From positions 1 through 48,254 of the forward strand of contig JAGWBV010000010.1 in NCBI GenBank assembly GCA_021295715.1: a DNA stretch of 48,254 nt, written 5' to 3'. Source of the stretch: Candidatus Poribacteria bacterium. Its GTDB lineage: Bacteria; Poribacteria; WGA-4E; WGA-3G. Both the position numbers and the translations under genes were made by a program. The notes under the pieces are model-generated. The model searched no databases, was not told where the DNA came from, and saw only the letters and a program-made list of their open reading frames with translations. Shown here one piece after another: positions 1 through 6,859 of this stretch (positions within the stretch are counted from its first letter, which is position 1; every line of letters starts with the position of its first letter).

Positions 1-78
1 TCTGTTGAATATGCCATAATAGACACATTCTATTACAAAATACAAAAAATGTCTTTTTAATTCTAATGGACACTATAA

Positions 79-771
79 ATGAGTTTAGGCAAAGATTTTA
101 CCAAAGCAGTTCGGAAAATATTCCGTGAGACTTGGAATACCCGAAAGGGCAGAAAAGTCCCTGAGCCAAAAGAGTTAGGGTTAGGCAATAACGCCGTAGA
201 GTTAGACGGAACCATTCTTTATGCGGACCTTGACGATTCTACAAACCTCGTGGATTCCTACAAATCGAAATTCGCAGCTAAGATATATAAGGCATATCTC
301 AGTTGTGCTGCTAAAATCATACGGTCTGAGGATGGTATCATCACTTCTTACGACGGCGATCGTATCATGGCAGTGTATATCGGAGACGAAAAAGACACGC
401 GTGCCGCCCGTTCAGCACTAAAAATAAATTACACAGTTACCGAAATTATCAATCCTATTCTAAAGAAACGCCATCCCAAAACGAAGTACCGTGTTAAACA
501 GGTTGTGGGTATTGATACCAGCAAACTATTCGTAGCGCGCACTGGAATACGAAAATCAAATGACCTTGTTTGGGTTGGACGTGCAGCTAATTACGCAGCG
601 AAATTGTGTTTGGGCTCATCACGGCACCCTTCACGCCTGACTAAAGCGGTATACGATAAATTGAGTGATTCAGTTAAGTATGTGGATGATGATAAAAGAA
701 CACCCATGTGGAAAAAGGCTACATGGAATAATATGATAATTTATCGTTCGACTTGTATTTGGCCAATATAA
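79..771 (+). CDS. Pycsar-type class III nucleotide cyclase
   Basis: A 230-residue stand-alone class III adenylate/guanylate cyclase domain. The first metal site is in YADLDDST (residues 48-55, D50/D53) and the second in YDGDRIMAV (91-99, D94). The distal active-site stretch VWVGRAANYAAKL (164-176) keeps the Asn, with Lys where ordinary class III cyclases have Arg. The short single-domain form, the ADLDDST block and the GRAANYAAKL block resemble the pyrimidine cyclases (PycC) of Pycsar anti-phage systems, which make cCMP or cUMP. Upstream DNA is AT-rich and no strong ribosome site is visible; the ATG is the first good start. The genes behind it are a HEPN-like protein and a TIR protein, candidate effectors. 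The family is seen directly; nucleotide choice and the defence role are inference. Confidence 0.8.
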   Translation: MSLGKDFTKAVRKIFRETWNTRKGRKVPEPKELGLGNNAVELDGTILYADLDDSTNLVDSYKSKFAAKIYKAYLSCAAKIIRSEDGIITSYDGDRIMAVYIGDEKDTRAARSALKINYTVTEIINPILKKRHPKTKYRVKQVVGIDTSKLFVARTGIRKSNDLVWVGRAANYAAKLCLGSSRHPSRLTKAVYDKLSDSVKYVDDDKRTPMWKKATWNNMIIYRSTCIWPI

Positions 772-1145
772 GTAAGCTACGTCATCACCCGACTGAAGCG
801 ATTAGAAAACTGTCTGACTCACCATCACATTGGAGGATACGTCCCCTTCAATCCGCGTAACCCACACCATCCGTATAATCAGCGATTCTGACAAGCACTC
901 ATCTATGGTGTTCACACCTCAGACAGGATCCATAATTTTGCCTCGCTCGAAGAAATATTGTTTGGCTCAAGGGGGCCTTCGCTAGCACAATCTACGGAGA
1001 AACAAGTTTGGCTCTTTTCCCTGGAACATAGTAAATCTTAAATGAACCTGCGGCAAGGAGGTGCGTTTAAGAATATTTTCTGTCTTGCCCTATAAGATCG
1101 TTTTTTAGACAAAACCCCTGAAAGCGAATCAAGGAGATTTGTTTG
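772..1145. other. Intergenic stretch with a decayed repeat copy
   Basis: No convincing gene on either strand. It holds a degenerate copy of the AATCCG repeat (801-897). The ribosome site for the next gene, AAGGAG, lies just before 1146. The long minus-strand reading frame that crosses into the next gene shows no recognisable protein features and is taken as a shadow. Confidence 0.5.
801..897 (+). repeat. AATCCG intergenic repeat, copy C (degenerate, no promoter)
   Basis: Contains the run of near-identical units CAATCCGCGTAACCC, ATCCGTATAATC and AGCGATTCTGAC also seen at 1805-1914 and 5990-6101. This copy lacks the downstream TTGACA/TATGAT promoter found in the other two. Confidence 0.6.
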
Positions 1146-1721
1146 ATGACTACGAAAAATAAACAAGATCACCCACTTATTAATGAGGAATCCATCGCCG
1201 TTTTGGTGCCTGGTATGTTGATGTCTGCCAAAGCCCTTATTGAATTCGGTAGTTCCGAATGGAAAAAGGAGGATCCAGAGGCACTTGTTCCTGGTACTAT
1301 AACTTCTTCCATTATTATTAGTGGTCATTGTGCCGAATTGTTGCTGAAATACAAAATAAAACGAGAAGGTCGTACATTTAAGAATACCCACGACCTTTAC
1401 AATTTGTACAGAAAATTGAAGATGGAGTCTAAAGAAAAAATACAAAAGGAATTTGACAAACTGAAGTCAGCATCTGAAATAGCACTGGGTGAGGGTTGGG
1501 ATAGTACTGAAGCCATATTTCAGAAAGCGCGCAACGCTTCAGTGAACTGGCGTTTTGTGAACAAGAAGTCACTCACCTGCGACCACCGTGCGCTTTATAT
1601 CGCAGCTGTGAGTGTATATAAAACTACTCCCTTCGCAAGTAAGACATATTCACGACAAGAGGTAAAGGATCCAGCACTTAAAGCCAGCGTTTTCGGCGGA
1701 TTGGGCAGAACTACTCGGTAG
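1146..1721 (+). CDS. HEPN-like domain protein
   Basis: A 191-residue all-helical protein. The start is the ATG at 1146, nine bases after a clear AAGGAGA; the TTG just before it is less likely. Residues 60-90 (GHCAELLLKYKIKREGR, then FKNTHDLYNLYRKL) match the HEPN pattern in which a helix ending in Lys/Arg is followed by His-Asp-Leu. R76 and H82 are five residues apart, fitting the Rx4-6H signature of HEPN ribonucleases, although many HEPN proteins with the HDL motif only bind nucleotides or a partner. It sits between a Pycsar-like cyclase and a TIR gene, so a toxin or accessory role in defence is plausible but inferred. There is no signal peptide or membrane segment. Confidence 0.6.
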   Translation: MTTKNKQDHPLINEESIAVLVPGMLMSAKALIEFGSSEWKKEDPEALVPGTITSSIIISGHCAELLLKYKIKREGRTFKNTHDLYNLYRKLKMESKEKIQKEFDKLKSASEIALGEGWDSTEAIFQKARNASVNWRFVNKKSLTCDHRALYIAAVSVYKTTPFASKTYSRQEVKDPALKASVFGGLGRTTR

Positions 1722-1804
1722 ATGATATGGTGTTTTCCAAAGATGGACTTAAGGTGAGAACTACACCGTGTAAGCGGGTATGTGAACTACTACCCCGCTG
1801 GAGT

Positions 1805-1914
1805 GTAAGAAGGTTTTGAATCTCTCAGCGTCATCCACGTAATCCGTGATAATCTGCGATTCAGACTCCTTCACAAAATCGAGATTGACAAACGGGGTAC
1901 GTACATGGTATGAT
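1805..1914 (+). repeat. AATCCG intergenic repeat, copy A, carrying a promoter
   Basis: Shares with copy B (5990-6101) the blocks CCACGTAATCCGTG, GCGATTCAGACT, TTCACAAAATCGAGATTGACA and TACATGGTATGATTTA. The similarity runs straight through both promoter boxes, so the promoter is part of the repeat. Confidence 0.7.
1885..1914 (+). promoter_or_regulatory. Sigma-70 promoter upstream of the TIR gene
   Basis: -35 box TTGACA at 1885-1890 (perfect), 18-base spacer, -10 box TATGAT at 1909-1914. It points toward the TIR gene at 2170, giving a leader of about 250 bases. Confidence 0.65.
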
Positions 1915-2169
1915 TTAATAACAGAACGTGAGTTTGAAAAAAGTTTTCACCCGAAGCGTCCTCTGTCAGTCTTGGCAAAAAACGGCACAAACTAACAGTT
2001 TATGCTACAATAATCCACCTTTTTTACAGATGAAAAGTGATTAAAGCGAACTCACATTTTATTATCAAACTCACGTTAACAGAGGAAATTCACATTGTGG
2101 GGAAAGAAACGAAGCGAAGTGTCTGAATCGGGGACTGCCCAGAAGATACAGCCTGCAAGGATTTAAAGG

Positions 2170-3387
2170 GTGCCAAAAATGCAAAAATACGATGTCGCAT
2201 TGTCATTTGCCGGAGAAGATCGACAATATGCCAAGGCATTATCAGCTCTTCTTGAAGCGGGTGGATATAAACCCTTTTACGACGAAAATGAGTTATCTGA
2301 TCTTTGGGGAAAGAACCTCTATGATTACCTATCATCGGTTTACAAAGACCGAGCGCGTTATTGTGTGATGTTTCTGTCTAAGCACTACGAGCGAAAGTTA
2401 TGGACCAACCATGAACGCCAGCTTGCACAAGCCAAGGCATTTCAAGAAAACCGTGAGTACATTTTGCCAGTTCGCCTCGACGATACAGAGATTCCGGGCA
2501 TTCCTCCCACAGTCGGGTATCTGGATTTACGTTCAATGACTATTGAAGAAGTGTATGAGGCTTTAGATAAGAAGTTATCGGGTACAATACCAAAAACCGC
2601 TGCAACGGATCGAATTACTTCCAGTGTCGCTGAGAAAGACACAACTGAATATGTCTTGTTAATTTCTGAAGATCGAAAGTCGTATTTCATTCCAGTTCAA
2701 AATGCACGTTGGGATTCAACAGAAATTTCGCTTGAACTGCTTCCAGAATCCCCTGAAGAAACTGCTTTTCTCCGCACATTAAGAAGGCATATCAATGATA
2801 CATTTGCAAGGGATGTTCACATTGCACTTGCGCTCAGAGAAGATGCCGCGTGGGTAAAACCCCAGGAAATTGTAGAAACTGCATCCGGTTCTCAAATCGT
2901 TTGGAAAGTTGTTTTCAAAGAAGAAAGACACAGACAAAATGCGAATCCCCTTGGTGAAATGACATTTGGCAGTCTTTCACCAGACACGATGGCTGAAATG
3001 CGTGCAAGGCGCATCCTGCTTGACGAGAAATTAGGCGACCTCCCACCAGATTTCCAGAACCGAACAGGCCCCACGGGTTTATTCAATGAAGTTACATTGG
3101 AAATGTTTATTCGTGGAGGGAACGGATTTCAAATTTCTGCCTCACCCATCCCATCCTTATATCGCTTTATCGGGAAAAGCCAAAGTCAATTTGAGAAGTT
3201 TGCCCGTTTAACATCTATTCTTTACCTGAAACTTTCAAATACAGTTGAGGAGATACTTCAATTTGATTTGAAACTTTTGAATTCTGAACAAGTAGAAGTC
3301 AAATTTAAAGGACGGCGACACAAACGGTTTATGAACGTTGAACCCCATACCTTTGAAGTTAATGGCACTTGCCAACTCTCTGAATAA
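2170..3387 (+). CDS. TIR-domain protein with unrecognised C-terminal domain
   Basis: 405 residues. Residues 5-140 are a TIR domain: YDVALSFAGEDR opens strand A, FYDENELSDLWGKNL is the BB region, and SKHYERKLWTNHE (70-82) has Glu82 where NAD-cleaving TIR domains carry their catalytic Glu. After a linker, residues about 155-405 form a separate domain I do not recognise, with several predicted beta strands (EYVLLISEDRKSYFIPV, EISLELLPES, then VHIALALRED, QIVWKVVFKEE). The GTG start at 2170 has AAGGA eight bases upstream; an ATG at 2179 is possible. With a Pycsar-like cyclase and a HEPN-like gene just upstream, NADase-mediated abortive infection is the obvious hypothesis. Whether the C-terminal half senses a nucleotide is unknown. 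Confidence 0.8.
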   Translation: MPKMQKYDVALSFAGEDRQYAKALSALLEAGGYKPFYDENELSDLWGKNLYDYLSSVYKDRARYCVMFLSKHYERKLWTNHERQLAQAKAFQENREYILPVRLDDTEIPGIPPTVGYLDLRSMTIEEVYEALDKKLSGTIPKTAATDRITSSVAEKDTTEYVLLISEDRKSYFIPVQNARWDSTEISLELLPESPEETAFLRTLRRHINDTFARDVHIALALREDAAWVKPQEIVETASGSQIVWKVVFKEERHRQNANPLGEMTFGSLSPDTMAEMRARRILLDEKLGDLPPDFQNRTGPTGLFNEVTLEMFIRGGNGFQISASPIPSLYRFIGKSQSQFEKFARLTSILYLKLSNTVEEILQFDLKLLNSEQVEVKFKGRRHKRFMNVEPHTFEVNGTCQLSE

Positions 3388-3506
3388 CCCGCCTTTTGAA
3401 AACTCAAGATGTCCCGCTGTTATAGTGGGATATTGATCCGAACCCACTGATCCGTTTCATCTAAATTCAAACAAAAGCAAAACCTGAACGGGAACAAATA
3501 ATCATT

Positions 3507-4725
3507 TTGGAAGATAAAAATAACATCACTGCTAAAACCATAAACGAGTTTATAGAATGGGCGGCACAATTTAGCGATGGACAAAATAGAGGCATCCGCT
3601 TATCGTCGCCTCCGAGAAATCGACAGAAACGATCCAAAAAAGTTGATAAAAATCAACAAGGATTTGATAGAAAAAGCACGAAGTCTGGGACACGACCAGA
3701 GAGATGGCAGACAACTTCCTGATCTTGAACTACTGGCAGAACTTCAGCATTTCGGCGCAGCCACCTGTCTAATAGACTTCACGCGTAGTGCATTGGTCGC
3801 GCTCTGGTTCGCCTGTCAGCAAGGATCCCAAAGAGAAGCAAATGGTAAAGTATTCGCTGTCCGACACGATGATATGGTCCGTTTGAAAACGGTGAATCCC
3901 GAATTGATAAAAGAAGATATTGACTATTTTCTCGAACCGGACAAAAACGGTAGATATCCCCTCTATCAATGGCAACCCAAACTCCAGAACAATCGCATTA
4001 TCGCCCAACAGTCTGTCTTTGTATTTAGTGGGGCCCAAATTGAAGCAGGGGCTGAATGTGTCATTGATAAAAATAGCAAGCAAAACATCCTAATCGCTCT
4101 GGATAAAATATCAGGTATCACCGAAGCTAATATTTATCCAGATTTCGATGGATTCGCTCGCTTACATGCCCACAACAAATCTTACATTGAACCCGATGCC
4201 CAAGACTATCTGCAACGCGGTATTGAAACTCACCAAAATGATAATTTAGATGATGCCATTGAGTACTACACTGAAGTTATACGATTAGATCCAGCGGATA
4301 CCTCTGTTGTTTCCATGGCTTACTACAATCGTGGTGTTGCGTATGACGGAAAAAATGAGGTTGACCTTGCCATCCGAGACTATAACCAAACTATACAACT
4401 CAATCCAAATTCCGCCGATGCCTATAACAATCGTGGTTACGCTTACCGTCAAAAAGGCGAAATTGAACGCGCTATTGAAGATTATGACCGAGCTATACAG
4501 ATCAAAGCAGATAACGTTCTGTTTTACAACAATCGCGCTATCGCACTATTACACCTCAAAGAGTGGGAAAAAGCCAAATCGGACTTGACGATTGCCCGAA
4601 ACATGGGAGTAGATATCATTACTTTATTTCGTAACACTTACGCGAGCGTTACAGATTTTGAGCAGAGATATGATATTCAAATGCCAGCGGACCTCGTTGC
4701 ACTCCTAACTCCCGCGCAGGTATAG
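3507..4725 (+). pseudogene. FRG-domain / TPR fusion gene with broken N-terminus
   Basis: The main reading frame (from 3577, 382 codons) has an FRG domain core (SAYRRLREIDRND; LLAELQHFGAATCLIDFT; ALWFACQ; RIIAQQSVFVFSG) followed from about residue 215 by TPR units (YYNRGVAYDGKNEVDLAIRD, YNNRGYAYRQKGEIERAIED) and a conserved tail (EQRYDIQMPADLVALLTP). The proper FRG start (NITAKTINEFIEWAAQFSDG, then RGI in place of the usual YRG) lies in a different frame from 3507, so the two halves are joined by a frame break and apparently a small deletion between RGI and ASAYRRL. The same family appears intact but split into two genes at 6140-7657. FRG domains are of unknown activity and often sit near defence genes. 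A sequencing error at 3577-3610 is not excluded. Confidence 0.7.
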
Positions 4726-4740
4726 CAGTAAAACAAAACG

Positions 4741-5281
4741 CAATAAGTAGTTTTGGACTTATGGGTGTGCAATAGACACGAGAAGCTGGCTACACTAAAA
4801 AGTGGCATCGCTTGTTCGCGGGGGCAGCACACCTTACATAATTAAGGTTTTGAATCCTATATCAAATTAGAAGGAGACGATAATAATGACATTCTTTATA
4901 CCAACAAAGTCATTAGGAGATCAGGAAATCACTCATCATTTTGTAGACCTTGAAAAGGCTCAACGAATTTACGCGTCAACAACAGCCACACTTGAGGAAT
5001 CATACCGACAAAAAGGAAGTCACTGCATAGTGACAGAAATGTCTCCTAATAACAAAGATTCATCCATATATTCATACGGATCACAACGAGAATGTGAAAA
5101 TGAAATAAAAAACTTAACCAAAAAACTAAAAAGACGTAATAAGATGCGGCACATTATTGCCCCAGGCGTGTTTATATTCTTAGGCTTAGTTTTAGGTGTT
5201 GCCATAAGTTTAATACCAACCATTATACAATAAGTAATTTGGCGCTTAACATAGATTTTTCGAGTCCAAAACTACTTATTG
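4741..5281. mobile_element. 541-bp cassette bounded by perfect 19-bp inverted repeats
   Basis: CAATAAGTAGTTTTGGACT at 4741-4759 is the exact reverse complement of 5263-5281. The repeats enclose one small gene (4886-5233) with its own ribosome site. No target-site duplication and no transposase are visible, so this would be a non-autonomous element mobilised in trans, or a relic. Confidence 0.5.
4886..5233 (+). CDS. Small C-tail-anchored membrane protein, unknown
   Basis: 115 residues, with a strong AAGGAGA ribosome site seven to eight bases before the ATG. The N-terminal 65 residues are soluble and hydrophilic. A basic, Lys/Arg-rich helix (KNLTKKLKRRNKMRH, about 76-90) is followed by one transmembrane helix at the very C-terminus (APGVFIFLGLVLGVAISLI), predicting a cytosolic N-terminus. 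I do not recognise the family. It is the only gene inside the inverted-repeat-bounded cassette. A role in the surrounding defence-like island is possible but unsupported by any motif. Confidence 0.6.
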   Translation: MTFFIPTKSLGDQEITHHFVDLEKAQRIYASTTATLEESYRQKGSHCIVTEMSPNNKDSSIYSYGSQRECENEIKNLTKKLKRRNKMRHIIAPGVFIFLGLVLGVAISLIPTIIQ

Positions 5282-5390
5282 TGAAAAACAAAAATCCCTC
5301 CTCTTAGCAGATAACTTGATCAGGACTTACGACTGGACAAGTTAGCAAACTGCTTACACCGACAGTCCCAAATCCTGAATGGGAAAGAAG

Positions 5391-5660
5391 ATGAACAAAT
5401 CAAGAGTTTTCGCAGACTTCCACAACGCAGACGTAAAAGGTCGGGTGCGGTTGAACTGCGCTGGGACAGCAGCAGATCTCGAACGTCAGGGCATTGTGCT
5501 GCAAGAGGGACAATCCCTTATCATCTATAGCGAAGAGTTGGAGGTTGAGGGTGTTGCTCACTACTCAGAAGCAGAAAAATTGTGGACCGCGGTGATTGAT
5601 TGGAATGCCATTCGAGAAGTAGAACCTGAAGTGGCAACGTTAATTCAGACCAAAAATTAG
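5391..5660 (+). CDS. Conserved hypothetical small protein
   Basis: An 89-residue soluble protein starting MNKSRVFADFHNADVKGRVR and ending in EVEPEVATLIQTKN. The ATG at 5391 follows the purine-rich GGGAAAGAAG; an in-frame ATG at 5379 is an alternative. The central part (GIVLQEGQSLIIYSEELEVE, then GVAHYSEAEKLWTAVIDW) looks like a small beta-rich fold. I believe similar short proteins are common in Poribacteria-like and planctomycete genomes, but I cannot assign a function. It stands alone between the cassette and the IS3 remnant. Confidence 0.6.
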   Translation: MNKSRVFADFHNADVKGRVRLNCAGTAADLERQGIVLQEGQSLIIYSEELEVEGVAHYSEAEKLWTAVIDWNAIREVEPEVATLIQTKN

Positions 5661-5665
5661 CAAAG

Positions 5666-5817
5666 TTAAGACAAGGTTTGTTGCTCAAATTCGGCAGGTG
5701 TTAAATACCGTAACGCCGAATGTGGCGTTTCTGGTGATACACCTATGTCATAAAAGGACCGATGCGTTCTCTCGCCTCGGTTATATCTTCATACACATTG
5801 AGGTGGACTTCCTCCTC
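5666..5817 (-). pseudogene. IS3-family transposase, C-terminal remnant
   Basis: Read on the minus strand this encodes EEEVHLNVYEDITEARERIG, then PFMT, a TAG, and VYHQKRH. A one-base frame change then gives HSALRYLTPAEFEQQTLS and a stop. The pattern (two hydrophobic turns, EAR..IG, Y..KR.HSAL.Y..P.EFE) is the end of IS3-group integrase domains. Only the last 50 or so codons remain, with an internal stop and a frameshift, so it is dead. It abuts the fragment of an FRG-TPR family gene at 5858, suggesting that insertion and later deletion removed the rest of both genes. Confidence 0.75.
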
Positions 5818-5820
5818 CTT

Positions 5821-5864
5821 CGCAACATTTCGCTATATTTCGCAGCATTTCGCTATATTTCGCA
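5821..5864. repeat. Short tandem repeat
   Basis: Two copies of a 20-base unit, ATTTCGCTATATTTCGCAGC-like, plus a partial first copy, at the junction between the IS3 remnant and the TPR-tail remnant. Probably expansion of TTTCGC from the conserved TTTCGCAAAGAATACG codons of the TPR tail. Confidence 0.5.
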
Positions 5865-5959
5865 AGAAGGAATACGAAAACGTTGCCGACTTTGAGCAGA
5901 AACATAACGTTAAACTACCAAACGAGATTGCCGCACTGCTAATTTCCCTGCGGTCATAG
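5858..5959 (+). pseudogene. 3' remnant of a third FRG-TPR family gene
   Basis: Encodes FRKKEYENVADFEQKHNVKL then PNEIAALLISLRS, nearly identical to the C-terminal tail of the TPR gene at 6860-7657 (FRKEYENVAALEQKHEIKL) and related to the tail of the gene at 3507-4725. No TPR units or start remain upstream; the IS3 remnant is there instead. Confidence 0.75.
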
Positions 5960-5989
5960 TAGAAAAACAAAAAACTGTCCTCTTAGTGG

Positions 5990-6101
5990 CTCACCTGATG
6001 TTACAGAGGGTCAATCCGCGAAATCCGTGTAATCCGCATAATCCACGATTCCGACTGCTTCATAAATTGAAATTGACAAACGGCCACATACATGCTATGA
6101 T
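5990..6101 (+). repeat. AATCCG intergenic repeat, copy B, carrying a promoter
   Basis: Carries the units CAATCCGCGAAATCCGTG, TAATCCGCATAATCC and ACGATTCCGACTGCTTCA, then AAATTGACAAACGG and CATACATGCTATGATTTAA, matching copy A at 1805-1914 across the promoter boxes. Confidence 0.7.
6073..6101 (+). promoter_or_regulatory. Sigma-70 promoter for the FRG/TPR pair
   Basis: TTGACA at 6073-6078, 17-base spacer, TATGAT at 6096-6101. Expected transcription start is about 6107-6109, which makes the ATG at 6107 an unlikely translation start and favours the TTG at 6140. Confidence 0.7.
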
Positions 6102-6139
6102 TTAACATGAAAGAGAATTCATATCGTGGAGAACAGCGT

Positions 6140-6856
6140 TTGAACACACAAGAAACCGAACTGAACGGGATTTTAGAGATAATCGGTAGGATAGCAGAAA
6201 CAACCGCCGATGGTGATTTCATCTATCGCGGCGAACCGCAACACTATGAAGAAGTTTCCTCAAGTCTGTGGCGTGAATGTCGGGAAGAGATTGGGACAGA
6301 GGAATTTGATATAGAAGCCATCCAAGAGCGAATGCTCGAAGCAGCGAAAGACTATACCCACGAAACAGATCCTTTTGAAATCCTGACCGAACTTCAACAT
6401 CACGGTGGTCATACCAATCTTATAGACTTTACAACCGACAACCATATAGCCCTTTTCTTCGCATGTGACGGCTTCCTTGACCAACCCGGCAGGATAATTT
6501 TATTTCAAAGAACGGAAGAGATAAATGAAGAGTACAAAATTAGGGAACCACAGAATCCAAGAAACCGCGTCATAGCCCAGAAAAGCATATTCGTGCGACC
6601 TCCCAAAGGTTTCCTTGAGTCAGAGCCGTACGATGTAATTCACATTCCTCAATTGCTTAAAGAGCCGATATTAGATCATTTGCAAAAACAGCACGGTATC
6701 TCAACACAGACCGTCTACAACGATCTTCACGGGTTTATCAGAGACCAGAACACCCACCTGAAAGAATGCATAGAAGTTTACGATGCCGAAACGCAGCAGA
6801 GGGAAGATGACTTTCAGCTTGAATCGTCTCAAATCAATAAGGAGAGGGAGACATAA
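6140..6856 (+). CDS. FRG-domain protein
   Basis: About 238 residues. The FRG domain spans nearly the whole protein: GDFIYRGEPQHYEEVSSSLW holds the YRG motif, then ILTELQHHGGHTNLIDFTTD and HIALFFAC, then RNRVIAQKSIFVRPPKGF. The TTG at 6140 has GGAGA seven bases upstream. The ATG at 6107 would place the start at or before the predicted transcript end, so TTG is preferred. The stop is followed by AAAC and the ATG of the TPR gene, so the two are translationally coupled. The homologous protein at 3507-4725 has FRG and TPR in one chain, so these two products probably act together. FRG activity is not established. Confidence 0.75.
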   Translation: MNTQETELNGILEIIGRIAETTADGDFIYRGEPQHYEEVSSSLWRECREEIGTEEFDIEAIQERMLEAAKDYTHETDPFEILTELQHHGGHTNLIDFTTDNHIALFFACDGFLDQPGRIILFQRTEEINEEYKIREPQNPRNRVIAQKSIFVRPPKGFLESEPYDVIHIPQLLKEPILDHLQKQHGISTQTVYNDLHGFIRDQNTHLKECIEVYDAETQQREDDFQLESSQINKERET

Positions 6857-6859
6857 AAC

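Larger units (their letters stand above)
1722..2169. other. Intergenic stretch with repeat-borne promoter
   Basis: No gene seen. It contains repeat copy A with its promoter (1805-1914), then about 250 bases of AT-rich leader before the TIR gene. The long leader could hold regulatory structure, but I see no recognisable riboswitch or terminator. Confidence 0.5.

Noticed and set aside
1038-1445. Minus-strand reading frame of 135 codons antisense to the HEPN-like gene
   Set aside because: Overlaps the well-supported plus-strand gene with a good ribosome site; its translation has no domain-like pattern and begins in Phe-rich noise.
4741-5281. Complete insertion sequence
   Set aside because: Inverted repeats are perfect, but there is no transposase and no visible target duplication, so it is described only as a bounded cassette.
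5821-5864. CRISPR-like repeats
   Set aside because: Only two to three tandem units of about 20 bases with no spacers; explained by local expansion of TTTCGC-containing codons.
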